From JAJCYE01 sp036260105 (lineage in GTDB: Bacteria > Actinomycetota > CADDZG01 > JAHWKV01), in the NCBI GenBank assembly GCA_036260105.1, contig DATAAN010000061.1, positions 1 through 34,354 on the forward strand: a DNA stretch of 34,354 bases. Direction: 5' to 3'. A program made the translations under genes and the position numbers. Positions within the stretch are counted from its first letter, which is position 1, and each line of letters opens with the position of its first letter. Of the stretch, positions 15,376 through 22,679 are shown one piece after another. The notes below the pieces were generated by a model. The model searched no databases and was not told the DNA's origin. It saw only the letters and a program-made list of their open reading frames with translations.

Positions 15376-18084
15376 ATGCGAACGACCAGCACGAAGAGGT
15401 CCCGGATTCTCTGCATCTCGCTGGTGGCCGCCTTCGTTGCCGTGCTGCCCGGTGCGCAGGCCTCCGGTCAGATCTTCCAGCTGGGGATCAATATTTGCGG
15501 CAATGCCATTGCAACCGGAAGCGGAATAGCCGTCCTTCTGGGGCAGGTGGCCTGCACGATGTCTCTCAACGCTGAAGCCAACGCGGGCGGCGCGCCCGAC
15601 GTCGAATTGTCCCCCGGCAGCGCGGGCGATTCCGGGGAGTCGGGGCGGGCGGGATCCGCCGGCGACACCGGCTCCGGAGGATCCGGCGGAAACGCCGGCC
15701 GGGTGGGGCGCTCCGTGGGCGGAGCAGGCACGGGCGGCGACGGAGGATCAGCAAGCGGGGGATCCGGTGGAGACGGTGGCGGAGCAGGCGGAGCCGGCGG
15801 TGCCGGCGGCGATGCCGGCGGCAGTGGGAGGTTTGCCGGCGCCACGCTCGGCACCGGCGACGGTGGCGGTGGGGACGGCGGAGCAGGCGGAGACGGAAGC
15901 TGCGCCGGCGGCTGTCGGGCCGGCCGGGGCGGAACCGCCCTCGGAAGAAGCGGCGGTGTGGGCCACGGCGGATCGGCGCTAACCGGACGGTCGGGATTCG
16001 GCGGCTCCGGCGGCGAGTCGGGTGAAGGCGGCGTTGGCGGCCGTCCCGGCGACACCGGGCGAGGCGGACGGGCGGGCGATACGACCTTTGCCACCGGGCT
16101 CGAAGTCGATGTGGTGCAGATCGGCATCAATGTCTGCGGGAACGCCATCGCCCTTGAGGACGGCCTTGCCCAGGTGACCGGCGACGTCACCTGCGTGGTC
16201 GACCTGTCCTTCCGGGCCACTGCGGACTTCGACGTGCACGCGGATCTTTCGACGGGCGACGGCGGCGACAGCGGCGAGTCGGGAGCGGCCGGCGACGGCG
16301 GGAATTCCGGAGCCGGCGGCAACGGTGGCAACAGCGGCGCGACCGGGAACGCCACCGGCGGCGCCGGCCGGGGGGGCCGGGGCGGCCCGGCGATCGGTGG
16401 CAGCGGAGGCGACGGAGGAGGTTCCGGCGGGAACGGCGGCGCCGGCGGGGACGCGGGCGGCAGCGGAGACTTCGCCGGCGCGACCCTCGGAAGCGGAAAC
16501 GGCGGAGGAGGCAACGGCGGCCGAGGCGGAGCGGGCCGCTGCGCCGGCGGGTGCAACGCTGGCAACGGCGGTCCCGCGGCGTCCGGGGCCGGCGGAGACG
16601 GATTCGGCGGCGACGCGCGCAGCGGCCGGTCGGGAGACGGCGGCTCCGGTGGCGAATCCGGCGAAGGCGGAGCCGGAGGCCGGTCCGGGGACACCGGAAG
16701 GGGAGGCGACAGCGGCGATGCCGAGTTCGAGCAGAGATTCTTCGTCAACTCGCTGATCGTGGCGGTGAACGCCTGCGGTAACGCAGTGGCGACCGGCGGC
16801 GGCACGGCGACGGTGTCCGGCGACGTCGAGTGCATCATCCGAGCCGGCGTCAACGTCGCCCTGAGAGCAGCGACAGACGCAGTCCTCCGGTCGGGCGATG
16901 GCGGGAACAGCGGAGACTCCGGTGCCGGCGGCGATGGCGGGGACTCCGGCCGGGCCGGCGACGGCGGTTCCAGCGGCCGAACCGGTGATGCGGACGGCGG
17001 ATCCGGAAACGGCGGTAACGGCGGCCGTGCCGCCGGCGGCAACGGTGGCAACGGCGGAGGCGCCGGCGGGGACGGGGGCGAAGGCGGCAGCGCCGGAGGC
17101 AGCGGCGCCTTCGCCGGTGCGACCCTCGGATCAGGCGCCGGCGGAGGTGGCGCCGGCGGCGACGGGGGAGCCGGACGATGCGACGGAGGATGCAACGCCG
17201 GTCACGGTGGCCGCGCGCTTGCCGGCTCGGGAGGCAGCGGCCGGGGCGGTAACGCTTCTTCAGGGCCTTCGGCGAATGCGGGAGACGGAGGCGACTCCGG
17301 CGAAGGCGGAGCTGGCGGGGCGTCCGGTGACACCGCTTCAGCGGGGAACAGCGGGCTCGTGCAGTTCCTGTGGAACACGCTCGTCGACTTCGGGATTTCG
17401 GTCCCGATAAACGCCTGTGGCAACGCGGTTCAGGAGGGTCCGGGCATCAGTGTCGGGGAGGACGCCGTGTGCGTTATCGACAGCCTCCTGGACGTCGACC
17501 TGAGTTCGGTCGTAGCGGCCGCGCTCTTCAGCGGTGATGCCGGCGACACGGGCGAGTCGGGCGCCGCCGGCGACGGAGGCGAATCGGGCCGCGGAGGCAA
17601 CGGCGGCGACAGCGGAACCACCGGGGACGCCACGGGCGGCAGCGGCGACGGCGGCTCAGGGGGACCGGCCACCGGTGGAGACGGCGGGGACGGTGGAGGC
17701 AACGGCGGCTCGGGCGGCGCCGGCGGAGCGGCCGGCGGAAGCGGCGCCTACTCGGGCGCCACGGTTGGCCGGGGGAGTGGCGGCGGAGGCGCCGGAGGAA
17801 ACGGCGGCTCAGGCGGGTGTGGAGGCGGCTGCAACGCAGGCAACGGCGGCCCCGCGGCGTCCGGCAACGGCGGCAGCGGCAGCGGAGGAACCGCCGGAAG
17901 CGGCGGTTCCGGCCGGGGTGGGGACGGGGGAGCGTCTCAGGACGCCGGCCGAGGCGCCGGCTCGGGGGGAAGCGGCCGGAGCGGGGATTCGGGGAACTCG
18001 GAGGTCAGGTCGGCGGCGGACAACCCCGGAGTGGAACTCCCGCCCATCGACCTGCCGTTCGACCTGCCGACGGACGACCCTTGA
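15376..18084 (+). CDS. Exported tetra-modular glycine-rich protein with four chaplin-like Cys modules
   Basis: The 902-residue protein has a signal peptide (basic MRTTSTKRSR, hydrophobic core, cleavage near AQASGQ, residues about 28-32). The mature part is four tandem units of 213, 213, 214 and about 206 residues. Each unit opens with a module like FQLGINICGNAIATGSG...C. The cysteines are C41/C60, C254/C273, C467/C486 and C681/C699, close to the CGN...C spacing of Streptomyces chaplins (PF03777). Each module is followed by about 25-40 polar residues and a glycine-rich segment containing the conserved GATLGSGxGGGGxGG core and a CxGGC pair (C176/C180, C389/C393, C602/C606, C815/C819). All 16 mature cysteines belong to this pattern. 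The end is acidic/proline-rich (PPIDLPFDLPTDDP), without LPxTG or a membrane helix. A surface-active or amyloid-forming coat protein is inferred from the chaplin likeness; the glycine-rich parts recall PE_PGRS proteins but there is no PE domain. Confidence 0.8.
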   Translation: MRTTSTKRSRILCISLVAAFVAVLPGAQASGQIFQLGINICGNAIATGSGIAVLLGQVACTMSLNAEANAGGAPDVELSPGSAGDSGESGRAGSAGDTGSGGSGGNAGRVGRSVGGAGTGGDGGSASGGSGGDGGGAGGAGGAGGDAGGSGRFAGATLGTGDGGGGDGGAGGDGSCAGGCRAGRGGTALGRSGGVGHGGSALTGRSGFGGSGGESGEGGVGGRPGDTGRGGRAGDTTFATGLEVDVVQIGINVCGNAIALEDGLAQVTGDVTCVVDLSFRATADFDVHADLSTGDGGDSGESGAAGDGGNSGAGGNGGNSGATGNATGGAGRGGRGGPAIGGSGGDGGGSGGNGGAGGDAGGSGDFAGATLGSGNGGGGNGGRGGAGRCAGGCNAGNGGPAASGAGGDGFGGDARSGRSGDGGSGGESGEGGAGGRSGDTGRGGDSGDAEFEQRFFVNSLIVAVNACGNAVATGGGTATVSGDVECIIRAGVNVALRAATDAVLRSGDGGNSGDSGAGGDGGDSGRAGDGGSSGRTGDADGGSGNGGNGGRAAGGNGGNGGGAGGDGGEGGSAGGSGAFAGATLGSGAGGGGAGGDGGAGRCDGGCNAGHGGRALAGSGGSGRGGNASSGPSANAGDGGDSGEGGAGGASGDTASAGNSGLVQFLWNTLVDFGISVPINACGNAVQEGPGISVGEDAVCVIDSLLDVDLSSVVAAALFSGDAGDTGESGAAGDGGESGRGGNGGDSGTTGDATGGSGDGGSGGPATGGDGGDGGGNGGSGGAGGAAGGSGAYSGATVGRGSGGGGAGGNGGSGGCGGGCNAGNGGPAASGNGGSGSGGTAGSGGSGRGGDGGASQDAGRGAGSGGSGRSGDSGNSEVRSAADNPGVELPPIDLPFDLPTDDP
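15472..18006 (+). repeat. Four tandem ~640-bp coding repeats
   Basis: The units start at 15472, 16111, 16750 and 17392 (protein residues 33, 246, 459, 673), with period 639, 639 and 642 bases. Each begins eight residues before the CGN cysteine. The first cysteine pair and the CxGGC pair recur with the same phase in every unit. The Gly-rich parts align over motifs such as GDSGESG, GGSGGDGGG, GATLGSG and CNAGNGG. The units have diverged at DNA level (different codons and substitutions), so this looks like old duplication kept in register, not a recent expansion. Confidence 0.85.
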
Positions 18085-18093
18085 TCCCGGGGT

Positions 18094-18117
18094 GTCCGCT
18101 CAGTCGCAAGAGCGGAC
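18094..18117. terminator. Hairpin between convergent genes, possible bidirectional terminator
   Basis: GTCCGCTC (18094-18101) and GAGCGGAC (18110-18117) form a perfect eight-base stem with an eight-base loop. It lies in the 15-base gap after the chaplin-like gene and extends into the 3' end of the convergent metalloprotease gene, whose stop codon is inside it. There is no T-tract on either side, so termination strength is uncertain. Confidence 0.5.
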
Positions 18118-19290
18118 CTGGATCGTCTTTCCCTCGGCGATCGACACCAGTCGCTGCTGGAGCGCCCAGGACCGTAGAGCGAGGACCAGCTCCTCCTTGT
18201 CGGCCCGGCTGTCGGTGACGACGCTCAGACGCACGCAACTGCGACCGCCCTCCTTCCAGGCGACGTAGTAGTCGCCGGCCCACCCGTCGGCGGCGGCCCA
18301 TGCCTGCTCCTCCGGCAGGTTCCGCAGCAGCAGCGTGAGCAGCCCCCGCTCTCCCCAGACGCCTTCCTCGTAGACGTCGCCCTCAGCCTTCGGTCGGGGC
18401 ACCTTGACCGGCTTCTGAAGGGTGAGGAACCGTTCCGGATGCAGGACCTGCTCGGTGGTGGTGGGCGGCGAGACGAACGCCTTGTCCAGGCGCTCCTGGC
18501 CCCCCGCGGAAAAGACCTCCGTCGCGAACCGGTCTCCTACTTCGTAGGCGAAGCCCGACAGCATCGACAGGGTTTGCAGAGAGTCGTTCGGCTCCTGGTC
18601 GAGCTGCGGAACTCCTGCATTCTCCTCGGCTGCCGCCTGGTTCCGCTCATCCGCCGGAATCGACTCCAGGTAGCGGTTCTCGATTCGGGTGGCGTCGCCC
18701 TCGACCAGCGCCTCGAACGCCAGGTAGGACTCGTCGAACTCGTTCAGCTCACGGTCCAGGTTGAAGTGCTGGTCCTGAAGCGCATGCGTTAGCTCGTGCA
18801 CGAGGATCTGGCGTACGAACGGCGTCAGCCGTTTCCCCTGTACGACCAGACGGTTGGTGTAGGCGTCGTAGTAACCCAGCGTGCCGCCGTCCCGCAGCGG
18901 GTCCTCGGAGGATTCCAGATCGAGCCGGCGGTCCACCAGGTGAAGGGCCTTGAGGGCGATGTAGGAGTCGGCGGGGTCGATCGAGCCGTACGCCTCCGCC
19001 TCCTCGGCGAGCCGCTCCTGGAACTTCTCCTCGGGCTCGACGACCACGGGCACGTCCCGTTTGAAGCTCAGGCCGCGTTCCGCCTCGACGAAGGCCTTGA
19101 GCTCGTCGACTGCCGCCTCCCACTCCGGGGGCAGGGGCACGCCCCGCTCGTCGGATGCGATCCGCTCCCGGGCCAGCTCCTGGATCCTCTCGGTGATCAT
19201 GCGGTACGGGAAGATCAGGGAGGCGAGAGCGGCGATGACGACGACCACGCCGAAGGAGTTGCGTGCGGCCCTGCCGAGATCGCCGTGCAT
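18100..19290 (-). CDS. Membrane-anchored HExxH zinc metalloprotease
   Basis: The 396-residue protein has an N-terminal hydrophobic helix (about residues 13-30, FGVVVVIAALASLIFPY) that probably anchors it with the catalytic part outside. The zinc motif is ILVHELTHALQDQHF (H165, E166, H169), and the likely third ligand is E197 in EALVEGDATRIE, a gluzincin arrangement. The rest is soluble and helical, with YYDAYTNRLVVQGK before the active site and DRFATEVFSAGGQERLDKAF after it. I do not recognise a named peptidase family, but similar uncharacterised metallopeptidases occur in actinobacteria and Chloroflexi. It converges on the chaplin-like gene with only 15 bases between stop codons. The physical link suggests, without proof, a role in maturation or turnover of surface proteins. 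Confidence 0.75.
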   Translation of the reverse strand: MHGDLGRAARNSFGVVVVIAALASLIFPYRMITERIQELARERIASDERGVPLPPEWEAAVDELKAFVEAERGLSFKRDVPVVVEPEEKFQERLAEEAEAYGSIDPADSYIALKALHLVDRRLDLESSEDPLRDGGTLGYYDAYTNRLVVQGKRLTPFVRQILVHELTHALQDQHFNLDRELNEFDESYLAFEALVEGDATRIENRYLESIPADERNQAAAEENAGVPQLDQEPNDSLQTLSMLSGFAYEVGDRFATEVFSAGGQERLDKAFVSPPTTTEQVLHPERFLTLQKPVKVPRPKAEGDVYEEGVWGERGLLTLLLRNLPEEQAWAAADGWAGDYYVAWKEGGRSCVRLSVVTDSRADKEELVLALRSWALQQRLVSIAEGKTIQVRSCD

Positions 19291-19454
19291 GAAGCCCCCG
19301 GTTGTGTGCTGGAAACCCGACCGACAGAATTCCTTAGTCTGCGCAGCATCATCGGCAGGTTGGTGTGAGGGCTAAAGCGCGATTACCAGTTGCGTTGCCT
19401 CCCTCCGTACCGGTAGCGTCCTTCAATACTGAAATTCCAGTCGCGGGGGTACCG

Positions 19455-20180
19455 GTGAAAAGGATCCTGTTTGCGCTGCTTGCCGGCGCGTTGCTTGCCC
19501 TCGGGCCGGGTGGAGTTGCCGTCGCCAGCCATTCCGGCGACGTCGACTGCAACGACTTCGACTTCCAGCAGGACGCGCAGGCACACCTCGCCGCGCATCC
19601 GGGGGATCCGGACGACATCGACGAGGACGATGACGGGGAGGCCTGCGAGTCGCTGCCGGACCGGCCGGCCGCCAGCCCAACGCCGTCCCCCTCCGCCAGC
19701 CCTTCGCCGACCCCTACGACCAGCGCTTCCCCGACCCCCTCGCCGAGCCCGACCGCCACCGTGGTTTGCCATGCGGCGTACGAAAGCGTCTGCCTCCCGG
19801 CGAACGCGCAGGATGTCGACTGCGCGGCGGAGAACGGTGACGGCCCCGTGACGACGAGCGACGTGAACATCGTGCTCGAAGACGAGGACGACGATCCTTT
19901 CAATCTAGACCCCGACGATGATGGGATCGGCTGCGAGGGAACGGCTCAGGTGGCGGCGACTCCTACCCCTTCGCCCAGCGCCTCACCGTCGGCCAGCCCG
20001 ACCCCGACCCCGACTCCTTCCCAGGCATCGCCGACGCCTACCCCCAGCGCTACGCCGAGCCCCGCGGCAACCCCGGGCGTCATGGCCCGGACCGGCGTCG
20101 AGGCCCTGCCCTTCCTGGCCGCCGGTCTGGCACTGATCGTTCTCGGCTTCGCCTGCCTCACAGGGGCCCGCCGGGCCTAG
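19455..20180 (+). CDS. Excalibur-domain surface protein with sortase-like C-terminal signal
   Basis: I chose the GTG at 19455 because the product then begins with a proper signal peptide (MKRILFALLAGALLALG...AVASHSG), and GGGGG precedes it; the longer frame from 19365 would bury this. The 241-residue protein has a first excalibur-type calcium-binding domain at about residues 29-67 (VDCNDFDFQQDAQAHLAAHP, IDEDDDGEACESL). A Ser/Thr/Pro linker follows. A second cysteine-containing domain runs from about 104 to 152 (VVCHAAYESVCLP, VDCAAENGDGPV, LDPDDDGIGCEG), of the kind often found at the end of secreted nucleases. Another Ser/Thr/Pro spacer precedes ARTGVEALPFLAAGLALIVL and a basic tail (GARRA). 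The tail has the layout of a sortase signal (here MARTG in place of LPxTG). No nuclease domain is present. Calcium-dependent wall association is inferred. Confidence 0.78.
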   Translation: MKRILFALLAGALLALGPGGVAVASHSGDVDCNDFDFQQDAQAHLAAHPGDPDDIDEDDDGEACESLPDRPAASPTPSPSASPSPTPTTSASPTPSPSPTATVVCHAAYESVCLPANAQDVDCAAENGDGPVTTSDVNIVLEDEDDDPFNLDPDDDGIGCEGTAQVAATPTPSPSASPSASPTPTPTPSQASPTPTPSATPSPAATPGVMARTGVEALPFLAAGLALIVLGFACLTGARRA

Positions 20181-20219
20181 CGCCCCGGAATCCGAATAAG
20201 GACATTGCGGGCCCTGGCC

Positions 20220-20225
20220 TAATAT
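20220..20225 (+). promoter_or_regulatory. -10 element for leaderless ffh
   Basis: TAATAT ends six bases before the ATG of ffh (20232), and there is no Shine-Dalgarno between them. The spacing is the same as seen at 1153, 7359 and 34251. The -35 region is unclear. Confidence 0.5.
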
Positions 20226-20231
20226 GGGCTT

Positions 20232-21578
20232 ATGTTCGATGCCCTGGGCGACCGCCTGGACAACGTCTTCAAGCAGCTCCGCAGCCGGGGGCGGCTGACA
20301 GAGAAGGACGTCGAGGCTGCGCTTCGCGAGATCCGGCTGGCACTCCTGGAGGCCGACGTTGCCCTACCGGCGGTCAAGGCCTTCCTCAACGCCATCCGCG
20401 AGAAGGCGGTGGGCGAGGAGGTCCTCAAGTCGCTGACGCCGGGCCAGCAGGTGGTGAAGCTGGTCCACGAGGAGTTGATCGACATACTCGGCGGGAGCCT
20501 GTCTCCGCTGAAGATGTCGCCCAAGCCGCCGACCGTCATCCTGCTCGCCGGTCTGCAGGGCTCCGGTAAGACGACCCTCGCTGCCAAGCTCGGCGCCCAC
20601 CTGAAGAAGAAGGGGAGCAAGGTGCTGGTCGTCGCCGCCGACCTCCAGCGGCCGGCCGCCATCAGGCAGCTCGAGGTCCTGGCGGGCCAGGCCGGCATTG
20701 CGTTCCACGGAGAGACCGGCGAGACCGACCCGGTGAAGGTTGCCCGGAACGGCCTGGAGGCCGGCCGGCGGAGCGCCGACGTCGTCATCGTCGACACCGC
20801 AGGCCGCCTCGGTATCGACGAGGAGATGATGGACCAGGTGGCCCGGGTCCACGACACGGTCCAGCCCCACGAGGTGCTGTTCGTCCTGGACGCCATGACC
20901 GGTCAGGACGCGCTGAACTCCGCCAAGGCGTTCTCCGAGCGGCTTCCCCTCACCGGCATCGTGCTCACCAAGATCGACGGCGACTCCCGGGGCGGCGCCG
21001 CCCTGTCCGCCACCACCGTCACCGGCGTCCCCGTGAAGTTCGCCGGCACGGGGGAGAAGCTGCAGGACCTGGAGCCGTTCCACCCGGACCGCATCGCTTC
21101 CCGAATCCTCGGAATGGGCGATGTCCTGAGCCTCATCGAGAAGGCCGAAGGGACGATGTCCAAGAAGCAGGCCGAGGAGCAGGCCCGCAAGGTGATGGAG
21201 GCCAAGTTCACGCTGGAGGACTTCCTGACGCAGATCCAGAGCGTGAAGAAGATGGGCGGCATCGGCGACCTGCTGAAGATGCTTCCCGGAATCCCGGGCG
21301 TCGGCAAGATGTCCGACATCGACGTGGAGGAGCACGACGTCGCCCGCATCGAGGCCATCATCCGCTCCATGACGCCCCAGGAGCGCAACGACCCGCGCAT
21401 CATCTCCGGCAGCCGGCGCATCCGCATCGCCAAGGGCTCGGGAAGCCAGGTGCGGGAGGTGAACGAGCTCATCAAGCAGTTCGAGGCGGCCCGCAAGATG
21501 ATGAAGCAGATGATGAAGTTCGGCGGGCAGAAGAAGGGCAAGAAGGGCTTCAGCCTTCCCCCGGGCCTCGGCCTCTAG
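20232..21578 (+). CDS. ffh: Signal recognition particle protein Ffh
   Basis: Ffh binds signal peptides and 4.5S RNA and delivers ribosomes to FtsY. The 448-residue protein starts MFDALGDRLDNVFKQLRSRG (N domain). The GTPase motifs are LAGLQGSGKTTLAAKLG (G1, about 101-117), AADLQRPAAIRQL, VDTAGRLGIDEEMM (G3) and TKIDGDSRGGAALS (G4). The M domain (about 300-448) contains the RNA-binding helix-turn-helix region (DPRIISGSRRIRIAKGSG) and methionine-rich helices ending ARKMMKQMMKFGGQKKGKKG. The gene lies 48 bases before rpsP. No SRP RNA gene was found in the window. Confidence 0.97.
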   Translation: MFDALGDRLDNVFKQLRSRGRLTEKDVEAALREIRLALLEADVALPAVKAFLNAIREKAVGEEVLKSLTPGQQVVKLVHEELIDILGGSLSPLKMSPKPPTVILLAGLQGSGKTTLAAKLGAHLKKKGSKVLVVAADLQRPAAIRQLEVLAGQAGIAFHGETGETDPVKVARNGLEAGRRSADVVIVDTAGRLGIDEEMMDQVARVHDTVQPHEVLFVLDAMTGQDALNSAKAFSERLPLTGIVLTKIDGDSRGGAALSATTVTGVPVKFAGTGEKLQDLEPFHPDRIASRILGMGDVLSLIEKAEGTMSKKQAEEQARKVMEAKFTLEDFLTQIQSVKKMGGIGDLLKMLPGIPGVGKMSDIDVEEHDVARIEAIIRSMTPQERNDPRIISGSRRIRIAKGSGSQVREVNELIKQFEAARKMMKQMMKFGGQKKGKKGFSLPPGLGL

Positions 21579-21612
21579 CGGCCCCCGGCCGTTCCAGCGC
21601 CGGCTTCGCTGT

Positions 21613-21618
21613 TACACT
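21613..21618 (+). promoter_or_regulatory. Putative -10 element for rpsP
   Basis: TACACT lies eight bases before the ATG of rpsP (21627), in the 48-base gap after ffh, and there is no purine-rich ribosome site. It would start a leaderless or nearly leaderless mRNA for rpsP-khpA-rimM-trmD. Confidence 0.4.
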
Positions 21619-21626
21619 GCTCCTCT

Positions 21627-21902
21627 ATGGTAAAGATCAGACTTCGCCGCATTGGCAAGAAGAAGCAGCCCACCTACCGTGTCGTCGTGGCGGACTCACG
21701 TGCTCCGCGTGACGGCCGGTTCATCGAGGCGATCGGCCGCTACGCTCCCCGCGAGGAGCCCTCGCTGGTGGAGATCGACGCCGACCGGGCCCGCGAGTGG
21801 CTCGGCAAGGGTGCCCAGCCCTCCGAGGCGGTGGCCAAGCTCCTCAAGATCGCCGGCGTCCTCGACGAGAAAGGCAAAACCCTAACCTCGTCCGCAAAAT
21901 GA
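21627..21902 (+). CDS. rpsP: 30S ribosomal protein S16 (bS16)
   Basis: The 91-residue product starts MVKIRLRRIGKKKQPTYRVV, followed by VADSRAPRDGRFIEAIGRYAP, the defining S16 sequence. The second half (EIDADRAREWLGKGAQPSEA) is also canonical. bS16 binds 16S rRNA early in small-subunit assembly. Its TGA overlaps the start of the KH-domain gene in ATGA (21899-21902), so the two are translationally coupled. It lacks the long C-terminal extension seen in some actinobacterial S16 proteins. Confidence 0.97.
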   Translation: MVKIRLRRIGKKKQPTYRVVVADSRAPRDGRFIEAIGRYAPREEPSLVEIDADRAREWLGKGAQPSEAVAKLLKIAGVLDEKGKTLTSSAK

Positions 21903-22135
21903 GCTCGCGCGAGACGCTCGAGTTCGTCGTTTCATATCTGGTTGGCAACCCCAACGATGTGCGGATAGAGGAAGAGGTATCGGGTCGTACAGTTCTGTAC
22001 GACCTTTTCGTGCACCCCGACGACGTCGGCAAGGTGATCGGCCGCAACGGCCGCATCGCCCGCGCAATCCGGGCCGTGGTCAAGGCGGCCGCCCTGAGGG
22101 AAGACCGCAACGCCGTAGTCGAGATCATCGACTAG
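21899..22135 (+). CDS. khpA: KH-domain RNA-binding protein KhpA
   Basis: A 78-residue single KH domain. The RNA-binding GxxG loop is in DDVGKVIGRNGRIARAIRAV, between the first two helices, and the N-terminus ETLEFVVSYLVGNPNDVRIE matches the YlqC/KhpA family. KhpA pairs with KhpB (Jag) in many Gram-positive bacteria and affects cell elongation and mRNA regulation. The ATG at 21899 overlaps the rpsP stop. The order rpsP-khpA-rimM-trmD is conserved in actinobacteria and firmicutes. Confidence 0.94.
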   Translation: MSSRETLEFVVSYLVGNPNDVRIEEEVSGRTVLYDLFVHPDDVGKVIGRNGRIARAIRAVVKAAALREDRNAVVEIID

Positions 22136-22151
22136 CTTCCGAGCCAGCCCA

Positions 22152-22679
22152 GTGGCCCCCCAACGCTCCGAGTTCGTCCTGGTGGGGCGGGTCGTCAAGC
22201 CGCACGGCTTGCGTGGTGAGGTGCTGCTCCGCTCGGAGAGCGAGAACCCGGACCGGTTCGCTCCCGGGGTGTCCCTGATGATGGGAAAAGACGCCGATTC
22301 GGCGCGGCCGGTCGTGATCGAGAGCTCGCGCAATTTCAAGGGAGCACTGCTGGTGCGGTTCGAGGGCATCGGCTCCATGGAGCAGGCGGAGCCTCTACGG
22401 GAGCTGCTGCTGTTCGTCGACAGCTCCGAGCTGGACGAGCTGGATGACGAAGACGCTTTCTGGGAGCACCAGGTGGTGGGACTGGAGGTCTTCGACACCG
22501 CAGGGGCGCCGCTCGGGACCGTCCGGGAGGTGTTCCTCCGCCCGGCCCAGGACCTCTGGTCGATAGAAACTCCCTCCGGCGAGGTGCTGTTCCCGGCCGC
22601 CAAGGAGCTCGTTGTCTCGGTCGACCTGGAGGCCGGCCGCGCGGTGGTGGACCCGCCCGCAGGGCTGTTCGAATCTTGA
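22152..22679 (+). CDS. rimM: Ribosome maturation factor RimM
   Basis: RimM helps mature the 3' (head) domain of 16S rRNA and binds uS19. The 175-residue protein starts at a GTG and contains LVGRVVKPHGLRGEVLL (N-terminal RimM domain) and, after DDEDAFWEHQVVGLEVFDTA, the PRC-barrel domain. EVLFPAAKELVVSVDLEAGR is the usual end. It overlaps trmD by four bases (TTGA, 22676-22679), so translation is coupled. Confidence 0.95.
   Translation: MAPQRSEFVLVGRVVKPHGLRGEVLLRSESENPDRFAPGVSLMMGKDADSARPVVIESSRNFKGALLVRFEGIGSMEQAEPLRELLLFVDSSELDELDDEDAFWEHQVVGLEVFDTAGAPLGTVREVFLRPAQDLWSIETPSGEVLFPAAKELVVSVDLEAGRAVVDPPAGLFES

Noticed and set aside
15468..17195. Long proline-rich open frame (575 codons) on the minus strand opposite the chaplin-like gene
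   Set aside because: It is the mirror of Gly codons (GGN read as NCC, Pro). The plus frame has the signal peptide, ribosome site and structured repeats, so the minus frame is a shadow.
15376..18084. PE_PGRS protein of the mycobacterial type
   Set aside because: The glycine-rich parts look similar, but there is no N-terminal PE domain. A classical signal peptide and ordered cysteine modules are present instead.
15376..18084. Collagen-like protein
   Set aside because: Glycine is abundant but does not keep a strict three-residue G-x-y period, and proline is almost absent from the repeats.
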